Positions 35,406 through 44,627 of a stretch of DNA of 64,000 nt are shown piece after piece. Source of the DNA: Acetothermia bacterium UBA3571 (GTDB taxonomy: Bacteria > Bipolaricaulota > Bipolaricaulia > Bipolaricaulales > Bipolaricaulaceae); assembly GCA_002375995.1 (NCBI GenBank), contig DFNI01000009.1, forward strand, positions 29,523 through 93,522, read 5' to 3'. The number at the start of each line of letters is the position of its first letter. The first letter of the stretch is position 1. The notes beneath the pieces are model-generated. The model was given only the letters and a program-made list of their open reading frames with translations, ran no database searches and had not been told where the DNA came from. The translations under genes were made by a program, and so were the position numbers.

Positions 35406-35433
35406 TATAGGGCCGAGAACAACGCACCGTCAA
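35404..35433 (-). promoter_or_regulatory. Promoter of the LacI/uptake operon
   Basis: On the minus strand TTGACG (35428-35433), 18-bp spacer, TATAAT (35404-35409). The predicted start near 35397 leaves only about 8 nt before the ATG, so the mRNA is nearly leaderless. Confidence 0.75.
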
Positions 35434-35488
35434 CCCCGCCCACAAAATGCCTGGCTTTCACGATCTTTCCAGCTACCATGGGGAAGGT

Positions 35489-36874
35489 ATGGGCGTTTTT
35501 GAGCGGGTGCGGGAGGAAGTGAGGCGCCGGGGATTGCTTTCCCCAGGGGATCACGTGCTGGTCGCGGTCTCCGGGGGGCCGGATTCCATGTGCCTCCTCT
35601 ATTGCCTCTGGTGGCTCAGGCGCGACTACGAGCTCAGACTCACCATCGCCCACCTTGACCACGGGATCCGCCCCGACACCGCCAAGGACCTCGAGGCGGT
35701 GCGGTGGGCCGCCGATGACCTCGGATTGCCCCTCGCCCACGAGCGCCGCGACGTCCCCGCGTTCGCCAAGGAAAAGAGGCTGAACTTGGAGGAAGCCGCC
35801 CGGCTAGCGCGCCGCGATTTTTTGGAGCGGGCCGCAAAGGATGTCGGCGCCACAAAGATCGCGCTGGGGCACACCCGCACCGACCTCGCGGAGACGGTAT
35901 TGATGCACCTTTTGCGCGGCGCCGGCCCGGGAGGGATGCGGGGGATCCTCTTCTTCTCCCCGCCCTACATCCGCCCCCTGCTCTGTGTCTCCCGCCACGA
36001 GACGGAGGAGTTCTGCCGGGCCCACGACATCCCCTACGTGGTGGACCCCACCAACCGGGACACGAAGCTCCTGCGGAACGCCATCCGCCTGGAGCTCCTC
36101 CCGTATCTGGAGAAATTCGCGCCGGATCCCGAGGGGGCGCTGGCGCGGTCGGCGGAGCTCTGGGCCGAGGCGGAGGAATCCTTGGAATGGGCGGCGTCCC
36201 AAGCTCTGGAAAAGGCCAGGACGGATCAGGATACCCTCTCGGTAAAAAGGCTCCTCGAGCTCCCCAAGGGCCTGAGGACGCTAGTAGTGCGAAAGATGGC
36301 GGCAGAGGTCCTAGGTTCGGAGCGGGGGATCGACCGGGTCCACATCGAACAGGTCCTCCACATCCTGGAGATGGAGGAGGGCCACGCCATGGCCACGCTC
36401 CCCAAGGGACTCATCGTGGAGCGGTGGCGCGACCGGCTCCGGTTCCGTCTCGCTCCGCCGGGCCCAGAAGGGAGGGCTCCCCTCGGAGGGGAATGGGAGC
36501 TCCCCTTTGAAGGAGAACGGGAGATCCCGGAGCTCGGTTGGAGGTTCCGGCTCTCCCTGGTCCCGCGTCCCGAATCCCTGACCCCTCCTTCCCCCTACGT
36601 GGCCTATATCGACCCCCGCAAGGTGGCCCCGCCCCTTTACGTACGCACCCGCCGCCCGGGGGACAGGATCCGCCCCCTGGGCTTCCCGAACCCCAAAAAG
36701 CTCAAAGATGTCCTCTCCTCCGCAGGGATTCCTCCGGACGAGAGGGATCGCGTGCCGCTCCTGTGTGACGAAAGGGGGATAATCTGGGCCGTGGGCGCTA
36801 GACTGTCGGAGGACTACAAGGTGGAGGAGGACGCGACGGAGATCCTCAGGGTGGAAGCGGAGAGGCTCGGATGA
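35489..36874 (+). CDS. tilS: tRNA(Ile)-lysidine synthase
   Basis: Converts C34 of the CAU-anticodon tRNA-Ile to lysidine so it reads AUA. About 461 residues. ATP-pyrophosphatase P-loop VAVSGGPDSM at residues 26-35, then the AHLDHGIRPDT block, GHTRTDLAETVLMHLLRG, the FCRAHDIPYVVDPTN loop, and a C-terminal substrate domain. ATG 35489 fits relatives, although GGGGAAGG is very close to it; ATG 35447 is in frame. Next gene overlaps by 4 nt. Confidence 0.9.
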   Translation: MGVFERVREEVRRRGLLSPGDHVLVAVSGGPDSMCLLYCLWWLRRDYELRLTIAHLDHGIRPDTAKDLEAVRWAADDLGLPLAHERRDVPAFAKEKRLNLEEAARLARRDFLERAAKDVGATKIALGHTRTDLAETVLMHLLRGAGPGGMRGILFFSPPYIRPLLCVSRHETEEFCRAHDIPYVVDPTNRDTKLLRNAIRLELLPYLEKFAPDPEGALARSAELWAEAEESLEWAASQALEKARTDQDTLSVKRLLELPKGLRTLVVRKMAAEVLGSERGIDRVHIEQVLHILEMEEGHAMATLPKGLIVERWRDRLRFRLAPPGPEGRAPLGGEWELPFEGEREIPELGWRFRLSLVPRPESLTPPSPYVAYIDPRKVAPPLYVRTRRPGDRIRPLGFPNPKKLKDVLSSAGIPPDERDRVPLLCDERGIIWAVGARLSEDYKVEEDATEILRVEAERLG

Positions 36875-38160
36875 TCACGCTGTTTGTGTTCATAGGGACG
36901 ATACTCTTTTTGATCGGGGTGCACGAGCTGGGCCACTTCCTGGTGGCGAAGCTCGCCCGGGTGTGGGTGGTGGAGTTCGCCATCGGCTTCGGCCCCGCCC
37001 TCGTAAGCTGGAGGCGGGGTGAGACCAAATACTCCCTGAGGATCTTCCCCTTGGGGGGGTATGTGAAGCTCGCCGGGGAGGGGCTTGACCTCGAGGAGGG
37101 GATCCCGTTCGAACGGACGTTGCCCGGTAAGCCCCCGCTGATCAGGATCGCCGTGGCCTTGGCCGGCCCCCTGATGAACCTCGCCGCCGCCTTCGTCATC
37201 GCCTGGCTGGGGATCGTGGGGTTCGGCCTCCCACAGCCTCAAGTGGCGGCCCTGGTGGCCGATGCTCCGGCCGCGGAGTACCTGCGGGTGGGGGATGTGG
37301 TGTTGGAGGTTGGAGGAAGGCCGATCTGGGATTGGAGGGCCAACTTTCCCGAGCTCAGCCGCCGCATCCAGGAGATCGCGCCGGATCCAGTTCCCTTCGT
37401 GGTGCGTCGTGGAAAGGAAGAAATGTCCTTCGAAATCCCGGTCAAGTACAGCGCCGAGGATGAAAGGTATATCGTCGGTGCGTACTTCGCCCCCCGTCTC
37501 TTTGCCCCGGAGATCGAGGCCCTGGAGCCCGGCAGTCCCCTGGAGCGGGCGGGCCTTTGGAAGGGGGATGTGATTGAAGCTGCGTGTGGGAAGGAAGTGA
37601 GTTCCCTCACCGAGCTCTTCCTCGCCCTGGATGCGGGCTGTCGGGAGCTCACGGTGAGGCGAGGGGATTCGATGTTGGCGATCTCACTCCCCGAGGATCC
37701 CATCGAGGAGATAATTCGAGGGGTCGCCTTCCGGGCCCTTCCCATCGTCTACCGCCGTCCTCCCCTGGAGACGAGCTTTTCCTTAACGGGCCGGTGGTTC
37801 GAAGAGACCTTCGCGGGATTCAAGCGGGCCATCGCGCTTTTGGTCAGGCGTCCGCGGGAAGCTGGGGAAATGGTATCGGGGCCGGTGGGGATCGCGGGTA
37901 TCCTGGGGTTGGGGATTCAGGCCGGCGGGGTGTGGGTGATGTTCATCATCGCCCTGATTTCCTTGAACCTGGCCTTCTTCAATCTGATCCCCTTTCCCGC
38001 TTTGGACGGCTCGCGGATCCTCTTTTCGCTGGTGGAGCTCATCATCCGGAAGCCCATTCCCCGGAAGGTGGAGGCGGCGATCCACACCGTGGGGTTCCTC
38101 ATCCTTTTGGGGCTCCTTTTTCTCATCACCATGAAGGACATCCTCCGCCTCTTCGGCTAA
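36871..38160 (+). CDS. rseP: Site-2 intramembrane metalloprotease
   Basis: 429 residues. Zinc motif HELGH at residues 18-22 in the first transmembrane helix, LGGYVKLAGE, one or two PDZ domains at about 125-290, and the third-ligand motif NLIPFPALDGSRI in a late helix. Cleaves membrane-embedded anti-sigma factors and signal peptides. ATGA overlap with tilS couples the two. Confidence 0.93.
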   Translation: MITLFVFIGTILFLIGVHELGHFLVAKLARVWVVEFAIGFGPALVSWRRGETKYSLRIFPLGGYVKLAGEGLDLEEGIPFERTLPGKPPLIRIAVALAGPLMNLAAAFVIAWLGIVGFGLPQPQVAALVADAPAAEYLRVGDVVLEVGGRPIWDWRANFPELSRRIQEIAPDPVPFVVRRGKEEMSFEIPVKYSAEDERYIVGAYFAPRLFAPEIEALEPGSPLERAGLWKGDVIEAACGKEVSSLTELFLALDAGCRELTVRRGDSMLAISLPEDPIEEIIRGVAFRALPIVYRRPPLETSFSLTGRWFEETFAGFKRAIALLVRRPREAGEMVSGPVGIAGILGLGIQAGGVWVMFIIALISLNLAFFNLIPFPALDGSRILFSLVELIIRKPIPRKVEAAIHTVGFLILLGLLFLITMKDILRLFG

Positions 38161-38241
38161 AAGTCCCTCCTCAATATTTAAGGCTTCTGAAACGGTTACT
38201 TCACGGGCGAAGCTCGCTACCGTGGAACGTGCGTTATCCCT

Positions 38242-38290
38242 TTGCGAAACGTGGGGCTCCGGTTTATATTGGTGAGAAAGTTAAACTTTC
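38242..38290 (+). promoter_or_regulatory. Promoter and palindromic operator of abrB-PIN module
   Basis: TTGCGA (38242-38247), 17 bp, TATATT (38265-38270), then the 15-nt palindrome GAAAGTTAAACTTTC (38276-38290) just downstream of the -10. This is the usual place for toxin-antitoxin autorepression. Confidence 0.6.
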
Positions 38291-38305
38291 GGATAAGGGG
38301 GACTT

Positions 38306-38590
38306 ATGGCCCTGGTAAAGGTGAAAGAAAAATTTCAGATCACGATCCCCGCTGCTATCAGAAAGAAGCTGGGCCTCAAAGTGGGCGATTACTTGGAGCT
38401 CGAGGAGTCGGGGGACACCATAGTCCTCCGGCCGGTGGCGGTAGTGGACAAGAAGCGGGGCGAGGCTCTGAAAAAGCTGGAGAGTGCTCTGGAGCGAGTG
38501 CGGGAGCGATTGGCGGACATCCCCGAGGAAGAGGTGGAAAAGGACGTACTGGAAGCGCTCAAGGCCTTGAGGTCGGGATCGGGTGATTAA
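38306..38590 (+). CDS. AbrB/MazE-family antitoxin
   Basis: 94 residues. N-terminal SpoVT/AbrB swapped-hairpin fold ALVKVKEKFQITIPAAIRKK followed by GLKVGDYLELEESGDTIVLRP, then a long charged helix which would clasp the toxin. AAGGGGGAC upstream of ATG. Its end overlaps the toxin gene by 8 nt. Confidence 0.88.
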   Translation: MALVKVKEKFQITIPAAIRKKLGLKVGDYLELEESGDTIVLRPVAVVDKKRGEALKKLESALERVRERLADIPEEEVEKDVLEALKALRSGSGD

Positions 38591-39032
38591 GGCCGTCCTC
38601 GACACCAGCGTCATTGCAGCTGCCTTCCTCAAGCCGGGGGGTATCAACCACCGGGTCCTTCGGGAGGCCGGGCGCCGTTATAAGCTCTATTTATGCCGAC
38701 ACATACTCGAAGAACTTGAACGAGTGTTGCGCTACCCCAGGATAAGGAGCCGTTATCCCCATAGCGAGGAGGAACTTGAGAAGTTCATCCAAGCGGTAAA
38801 AGGCCTTGCCGAGAGGATCTACAAGCGGTGTCCCAAGGTGGATGTGATCGCGGAGGACCCGGCGGACAACGAGATCCTCGGCTGCAGGCTCACGGCCAAG
38901 GCCGACTACATAGTCTCCAAGGATCTTCACCTTTTGGCGCTAAGAAAGTTCCAGGGGATGAGAATCGTGCGCTCGGACGAGTTCCTGAGCATCATCGGGA
39001 GACAACGCGGGCTTCACCGGACGGGCACTTGA
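38583..39032 (+). CDS. PIN-domain ribonuclease toxin
   Basis: 149 residues of the PIN_3 type. Acidic residues for metal catalysis are visible: LDTSVIAAA (Asp), EELERVLRY (Glu), EDPADNEILG (Asp-x-x-Asp/Glu) and ADYIVSKDLHLL (Asp). Translationally coupled to the AbrB gene. The last about 10 residues (RQRGLHRTGT) run into transposase debris and may be a new tail. Confidence 0.88.
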   Translation: MIKAVLDTSVIAAAFLKPGGINHRVLREAGRRYKLYLCRHILEELERVLRYPRIRSRYPHSEEELEKFIQAVKGLAERIYKRCPKVDVIAEDPADNEILGCRLTAKADYIVSKDLHLLALRKFQGMRIVRSDEFLSIIGRQRGLHRTGT

Positions 39033-39112
39033 GGTTCTACAATGGGCAGCGGCGCCATCAGGGGCACCGGACCCAAGGACGAACACCGGCTGAGGTCTTC
39101 TGGGGCGTGGCC
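39026..39112 (+). pseudogene. Transposase C-terminal fragment
   Basis: In one frame, just after the toxin stop, the sequence reads HLRFYNGQRRHQGHRTQGR then TPAEVFWG. This is the conserved carboxy end of rve-type transposases (IS3/IS481: xYNxxRPHxGxxxRTPAEVF). No upstream catalytic core remains. Confidence 0.65.
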
Positions 39113-39167
39113 GGACGATCAAAAGGGGATGAGGTGTCAATACCATTCCGAAACCGAACACACTAGC

Positions 39168-39374
39168 GAGCCGGCCTCCCAAGCGAACCAGGCCGCGGCT
39201 TTTGCCAGGATCTCCCGCTCAAGCTTGAGTTGGCGGTTCTCCCGGCGTAACTTGTGCAGCACTTCCTTCTCTTGAGCAATAAACCAGAAACGGTGAGGCC
39301 ATCATCGCGGTTGCCTGCCTCACCCAGTTACGGATAGTCTCATAGCAGGGCTCGAGCTCTTCGGCCAACTCCAT
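39168..39374 (-). pseudogene. IS3-family OrfA remnant
   Basis: Minus strand with one frame change: MELAEELEPCYETIRNWVRQ, an OrfA helix-turn-helix, then EVLHKLRRENRQLKLEREIL followed by AKAAAWFA, the leucine-zipper-like end of IS3 OrfA. OrfB is missing. Opposite orientation to the fragment at 39026, so two separate elements decayed at this island edge. Confidence 0.65.
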
Positions 39375-39548
39375 TTATGCTGCGTCCGGCCCTCATCAAT
39401 TCCACCATCCCTCTGCCGTTTGAATTCCGTTGGATACGGTGGTCGTGTCCTCGACATCAATCACTCCTGCCTTTCCAAAGCCTCCAGGTGTCCACCTAAC
39501 CGGGGCAACTCCAGGTAAAGCATGCCACCACCGAACGTCCCTTGAGCC

Positions 39549-39554
39549 TATAAT
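39549..39554 (+). promoter_or_regulatory. Possible -10 of the BREX operon
   Basis: A TATAAT in TATAATATG, 38 nt before the brxA ATG. No convincing -35. The rest of 39375-39591 is non-coding with nothing recognised. Confidence 0.35.
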
Positions 39555-39591
39555 ATGCAGTAGCGAGATGTCAGCTATATGCAATCGTGGA

Positions 39592-40362
39592 ATGTATACA
39601 TCCCGTATCATAAAGGCGGGAGCTTTATTTGAGGATACTATAACCTTGTTCACGTTTTGGGACATTACCTCCTCTGTGCAGGAAAACTTAGATCGTTTTC
39701 GTTCCCAAAACCTTTTCGCCAAATCCTCTCGATCAAGAGTGGAAGATATTCTAGCTGTCTTTCGTCGCCGCTACCTAAGTGATCCCATGACACTGCGGGC
39801 ACTAATAGCTTTCGTGCGGGCAGCTTTCCCCAAGGAATATCTTAAACCGATCTTGTACTTTCATACAGCACGCGCCGACCCTCTTGTTTACGACGTCGCC
39901 ACACAGTTTCTTCATTCCTTGTATAGAAGCGGACGTAAAGATGTCATCCCCTTAGAGTTGGAGCGTTTAATTCTCCAATGGAGCAAAGAAGGTAAGACCA
40001 CCACTAGCTGGTCCCAAGCAACAATCCGTAGGGTAACACAAGGATTGCTTGCCACATTGCGAGACTTTGGGATTCTCGAAGGAGAGGTTAAAAAGCGAAT
40101 CAGTCCAGCTCGTTTACCCTTGCTTTCTTTTGCATATATCGCTTTCTACCTCCGGCGGGAGACACAGTCAGGCCGAAAGATACTGGAAAGCAGTGATTGG
40201 CACCTCTTCTTTCTTTCTCCGCGTGATGTCGAGCAGTTGTTTTTGGAGGCGCACCAGCACGGTCTATTGGAATATCAAGCAGCCGGGAGCGTTATCCGTA
40301 TCGATTTCCCAGCTGCTTCACTTGAGGAGTATGCATATGCTCTCGCTGAACGAGCGCATTAA
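39592..40362 (+). CDS. brxA: BREX protein BrxA (DUF1819)
   Basis: 256 residues. The opening MYTSRIIKAGALFEDTITLF then WDITSSVQENL is the hallmark of DUF1819 BrxA, and the C-terminal HLFFLSPRDVEQLFLEA fits too. BrxA is a small winged-helix DNA-binding protein of BREX type 1; its role in defence is not settled. ATG 39592 chosen by homology; ATG 39568 is in frame. Sequence is visibly more A+T rich than the flanking chromosome, a sign of transfer. Confidence 0.85.
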   Translation: MYTSRIIKAGALFEDTITLFTFWDITSSVQENLDRFRSQNLFAKSSRSRVEDILAVFRRRYLSDPMTLRALIAFVRAAFPKEYLKPILYFHTARADPLVYDVATQFLHSLYRSGRKDVIPLELERLILQWSKEGKTTTSWSQATIRRVTQGLLATLRDFGILEGEVKKRISPARLPLLSFAYIAFYLRRETQSGRKILESSDWHLFFLSPRDVEQLFLEAHQHGLLEYQAAGSVIRIDFPAASLEEYAYALAERAH

Positions 40363-40915
40363 ACTCCTAGAGGAGGATTTGACAGCAAATCCACTCCGCA
40401 TCAGTGTGTATCACGACCTACCCTTTGCAATCTTGCAATACAGGCCTCAGGAAGAATGGGTACTCCGCAAGGAGGTTCGACGCCTTGGGACACGTCTACA
40501 ACAAGCCGGGCGGCAGGTCCACTATATTTCGCTTGCAAAACTTCTCTGGGAAGCGATTGAGCAGTGTGAAGGTTTGGAAGCTGTCGCAGAGCTAGAACGT
40601 GAACGAGGATTTCTTGCAGCCCAAGAACAGGTCACAGTTTATCTTTCGGACCCGGACTGGGCACCGCTCGCAGACTTGGTGGTTAAGCGTCTTAAAGGAC
40701 TTGATCCAGCAAGTGATATAGTTTTTCTACTACGTGCTGCAGCTATGGCGCCAGCTATCTATCGCATGTCCCGCCTCCTCGACGAGCTACATGGACGTAC
40801 GTTAGTACCTATCGTGCTATTCTACCCCGGCACTCTTGAAGGCACGACCGGACTACGGTTTCTTGGACTTAAGGATTGGGAAGCTATGGGAAACTACCGG
40901 GTGAAAATCTATTGA
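40337..40915 (+). CDS. brxB: BREX protein BrxB (DUF1788)
   Basis: 192 residues matching DUF1788: RIKLLEEDLTANPLRISVYH, FAILQYRPQEEW, VYLSDPDWAPLADLV and LVPIVLFYPGTLEGTTGLRF. Required in BREX type 1, molecular role unknown. ATG 40337 has GAGGAG 7 nt upstream and overlaps the brxA end by 26 nt, so expression is coupled. Confidence 0.88.
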   Translation: MLSLNERIKLLEEDLTANPLRISVYHDLPFAILQYRPQEEWVLRKEVRRLGTRLQQAGRQVHYISLAKLLWEAIEQCEGLEAVAELERERGFLAAQEQVTVYLSDPDWAPLADLVVKRLKGLDPASDIVFLLRAAAMAPAIYRMSRLLDELHGRTLVPIVLFYPGTLEGTTGLRFLGLKDWEAMGNYRVKIY

Positions 40916-40928
40916 GGGGGGAAGTCTC

Positions 40929-43900
40929 GTGAGAACCATTGGAGAATTGCTAAAGCGCGATCTTGGCCAGCGCATTGAGGAGGTCGTTAAGGTCAACCAA
41001 ACCGATGAGGAGACGGTTTACCGTGAGCTTACCGAGTATGTGGCCACCGAGAGCATTCGTGAGCACTACCGGACCCTTTTTCAAGCCATTGCAGAAATGC
41101 CAGCACAACCGCACGACGGGGTTGGTGTGTGGGTATCGGGTTTCTTCGGCTCAGGAAAGTCCTCGTTTGTCAAGAACCTCGGTTATGTGCTCGCTAACCG
41201 CAAAGTGCTGGGCTACGCGGCCAGTGAGCTCTTTAAACAGGTGATTGGTGATCCTCGGATCTCGGAGTATATAGATTACATCAACGCACGGATCCCGATT
41301 GAGGTCTTAATGTTTGATGTGTCTGTGGAGCGCGCAGTCAAAACCGGTCAGCAAAAACTTGCCGAGGTCATGTATACCGTGCTGCTCCGCGAACTGGACT
41401 ACGCGGAAGACCTCGACATCGCAGAGCTTGAGATTGAACTTGAGGCCGAGGGTCGACTTGCCGAGTTCATAGATATCTGCGGCCGTCGTTATAGAAATGA
41501 AGTCCGAGGCCCTCTAGATCTGAGCCGACCGCTTCCCCCGGGGATTCCCGAGGAGCTTCGGGAGGCGTATGCCGTCTGGCGCATCGTTCGCAAAGGGGCA
41601 CAGAAAATCGCACGTTCCAGTGCCATCCTTCACGCCATGAAACCGAACACTTACCCCGCCGCTGACACCTGGGCGAAAGCGCTGAAGCAGACCGTTCTGA
41701 CAGTAGGTAAGTTCGTGGAGCGTGCGTATGAATTGATGGCCCGCCGCAGACCAGGCAAAGCCCTCGTTTACATCATCGATGAGGTAGGCCAATACGTAGC
41801 CCGTAGTGCTGATAAGATCGACGACCTACGCGCCGTCATCGAACAGCTTGGCAAGGAGGGGGTCAACCGAACCAAGAAACGGCAGGCGATTATGCCCGTT
41901 TGGGTGATCGTGACCTCACAGGAAAAGCTTGAAGAAGTAGTGGCTGCTATCGACTCAAAACGGATCGAACTCGCCCGGTTGAAGGACCGTTTCCGCTACC
42001 GAGTCGACTTGGCTCCTTCAGATATCCGTGAGGTGACCACAAAGCGCGTTCTGGCCAAGAAAGATGAGGCCGTGTCTATTCTACGAAACCTCTATCAACA
42101 ACACCAAGGAAAACTCAACGCGGCATGTCGCCTAGAACGGACCACGCGCAAGAGCGACGTGTCCGAAGACGAATTCATTCAGTTCTACCCTTACCTGCCG
42201 CACTACATGGAACTTTCCATCGACATCGTTTCAGGGATGCGTCTGCAACCAGGCGCGCCGCAGCACTTGGGTGGCAGCAACCGGACTTTGATCAAACAGG
42301 CCTACGAGATCCTTGTCTCGCCGCGCACGGCTCTTGCGGAAAAGCCTATTGGAACACTGGTTACACTGGACAAAGTTTACGAGCTCGTGGAGGGCAACCT
42401 TTCCTCCGAGCGGCGTAAGGACATCGATGATATTGCCCGCCGCTTCGGTACGGACAGTATGGAGCTCCGCGTTGCGAAAGTCCTCACCCTTTTGGAGTTC
42501 GTACGTGACCTCCCGCGCACCGAACAAAACATCGCCGCCTGTCTGGTGGAGCAAGTGGGAGATCCTGCTCCCATCGAAAAAGTAAAATCTGCTATGGAAC
42601 GCCTGCGCGAGGGACAGTTTGTCCGTCACACAGAAGAAGGGTGGAAACTTCAGACGGCACAGGAGAAAAGCTGGGCAGCCGAGCGACGTAGTTACCTGCA
42701 GCCCAAACCCAGAGATCGCCAAGAAGTCCTCAAAGAGGTCCTCAGCGAGATCTTCTCTAAGTCTCGACGAAAGACCCTAAGGTACCGCAACCTGCGGTCC
42801 TTCAAGTTCGGCATTTCGCTTGGAACTGAGCGCCTCGGTGAGGAAGGGCAGATTCCTCTGGTCCTTCGCGCCGCCGATGACGAGGAGAGCTTTGGCGACC
42901 TGGTTGAAGAGATCCGGAGCGAAAGTCGTCTTGAGGATAACCAAAACCGGCTCTACTGGATCTTCGCGTTGAACCCAGAGATCGACAACCTGGTGGCCGA
43001 GGTACATGCGTCGACCGAAATGATCCGCAAGTATGATCGGCTGCGGGCCCAGGGGCGTATCGCCTCCCACGAGTCAACCTTCCTGGACGGGGAAAAGCAC
43101 GAACTTGAGAGATTGAGAAGTCGGTTACGTGAAAAGCTAACCGTCGCCCTAGAACAAGGGACCGGCGTCTTTCGCGGTACTGCGAGGGACGCCTCTGCGC
43201 TTGGCCAAAACCTGGATGAGATCCTGAAAGGGCTTTTGGAGTGGGCGGTCCCTGAGCTTTATCCCAAGCTGGAACTGGGTGCCAGACCGCTCAAAGGCGA
43301 TGAAGCCCGCAAAGTTCTCACAGCAGCTAACCTCAATGCACTCCCAAGAGTTCTCTACGACGGCCCTGAGGGATTGGGGCTCGTCGTGAAACAAGGGGAA
43401 AAGTTTGTGCCGAATCCAAACGCTGAGATCGCCCATGAGATTCTCAGCTATCTGCGACGGGAACATAGTTACGGCAATCGGGAAACACGGATCGGCAAAG
43501 CATTAGAAAGCTACTTTAGCGGGCTCGGCTACGGTTGGGAGCCCGACATCATCCGCCTGGCACTCGCGGTCCTCTTCCGGGCCGGGAGCATTGAGATCAG
43601 CTATCAAGGCCAGCGTTTTGACAACTATCAGGATCCCAGAAGTCACGAGGTGTTTGTGAAGATCTCGGCGTTCCGTCGGGCGCTCTTCACTCCCACAACT
43701 CCGCTCGACCTCAAAACGCTCACGACAGCTGTGGAGAACTACGAAGAACTCACCGGTAATACCCTTGAAGTCGACAAAACGAAAATCGGACAAGCTGTCA
43801 AAAAGTGGGCAGAGGAAGAAAGCCGCCGCCTCGAAGCTATCAGGGCCGATAACCTGCCGGTGAGCGAGTGGGCTGAAGACTATTACACACAGCTACAGAC

Positions 43901-44624
43901 TATCATCCGGGGAACTGACGAAGACCGTGTGCGCGCGCTCGCCGGTGAGGGACACACTTTCCTTAACAATCACGAGAAGCTCCGGCGGATCGCCGCAGCC
44001 TTAGCTGGCGATGGCCGCAGCATCCTTGACCGCGCACGCCTTGCGGTCGAGCGCATGTGGCCAGAACTTAAACAGCGCGGCATCGACGACGAGCTCGCCG
44101 AGGTCGCCGAACGCCTCACAGTACTCCTTGACTCCGAAACCTTCTTCGAGCAAATGGCCGAGATCCGGCACTTGACTGAGCAGCTCTCCGCAAAGTACCG
44201 AGAGTTCTACGTCTCGCAGCACAATGAGCGCTGTAGGGTGTACCAGGAGGCTATCGAGAAGGTCAAAAGCAAGACCGAGTGGGTCAAGCTCCCCCCACAG
44301 ATGCAAAGTGTTGTTCTCCGCCCTCTCTCAGAACGGCTGTGCGCCACACTTGAGTTACGCGACGACAAGCTCGTTTGCGTGAACTGCCGCGCGAGTCTAA
44401 GTGAAATCGAGGGGGATATCGCGGCCCTGTCAAGTCGTCTCTCAGAGTCGCTGGCCAAACTCGAACATGCACTCCGGCCAGAAGAACGCATCGAGCGGGT
44501 TCGGGTCGCCGAACTGGTCGACAGCGCAGTAGCCACAAAGGAAGACGTCGAAGAGCTCATCGAACGCCTGCGGAACCACTTGCTCAAGCTTATCGAGGAA
44601 GGCGTCCGCGTGATCTTGGAGTGA
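40929..44624 (+). CDS. brxC: BREX ATPase BrxC (PglY-like)
   Basis: 1231 residues, usual size. P-loop GFFGSGKSS at residues 71-79, Walker B-like LVYIIDEVGQYV, long helical region, and C-terminal Cys pair VCVNCRASL. Central ATPase (DUF499/DUF6079-like) of BREX type 1, thought to act with PglX and PglZ in host methylation and phage exclusion. GTG start with GGGGGGAAG upstream. 3 nt before pglX. Confidence 0.93.
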   Translation: MRTIGELLKRDLGQRIEEVVKVNQTDEETVYRELTEYVATESIREHYRTLFQAIAEMPAQPHDGVGVWVSGFFGSGKSSFVKNLGYVLANRKVLGYAASELFKQVIGDPRISEYIDYINARIPIEVLMFDVSVERAVKTGQQKLAEVMYTVLLRELDYAEDLDIAELEIELEAEGRLAEFIDICGRRYRNEVRGPLDLSRPLPPGIPEELREAYAVWRIVRKGAQKIARSSAILHAMKPNTYPAADTWAKALKQTVLTVGKFVERAYELMARRRPGKALVYIIDEVGQYVARSADKIDDLRAVIEQLGKEGVNRTKKRQAIMPVWVIVTSQEKLEEVVAAIDSKRIELARLKDRFRYRVDLAPSDIREVTTKRVLAKKDEAVSILRNLYQQHQGKLNAACRLERTTRKSDVSEDEFIQFYPYLPHYMELSIDIVSGMRLQPGAPQHLGGSNRTLIKQAYEILVSPRTALAEKPIGTLVTLDKVYELVEGNLSSERRKDIDDIARRFGTDSMELRVAKVLTLLEFVRDLPRTEQNIAACLVEQVGDPAPIEKVKSAMERLREGQFVRHTEEGWKLQTAQEKSWAAERRSYLQPKPRDRQEVLKEVLSEIFSKSRRKTLRYRNLRSFKFGISLGTERLGEEGQIPLVLRAADDEESFGDLVEEIRSESRLEDNQNRLYWIFALNPEIDNLVAEVHASTEMIRKYDRLRAQGRIASHESTFLDGEKHELERLRSRLREKLTVALEQGTGVFRGTARDASALGQNLDEILKGLLEWAVPELYPKLELGARPLKGDEARKVLTAANLNALPRVLYDGPEGLGLVVKQGEKFVPNPNAEIAHEILSYLRREHSYGNRETRIGKALESYFSGLGYGWEPDIIRLALAVLFRAGSIEISYQGQRFDNYQDPRSHEVFVKISAFRRALFTPTTPLDLKTLTTAVENYEELTGNTLEVDKTKIGQAVKKWAEEESRRLEAIRADNLPVSEWAEDYYTQLQTIIRGTDEDRVRALAGEGHTFLNNHEKLRRIAAALAGDGRSILDRARLAVERMWPELKQRGIDDELAEVAERLTVLLDSETFFEQMAEIRHLTEQLSAKYREFYVSQHNERCRVYQEAIEKVKSKTEWVKLPPQMQSVVLRPLSERLCATLELRDDKLVCVNCRASLSEIEGDIAALSSRLSESLAKLEHALRPEERIERVRVAELVDSAVATKEDVEELIERLRNHLLKLIEEGVRVILE

Positions 44625-44627
44625 GGT

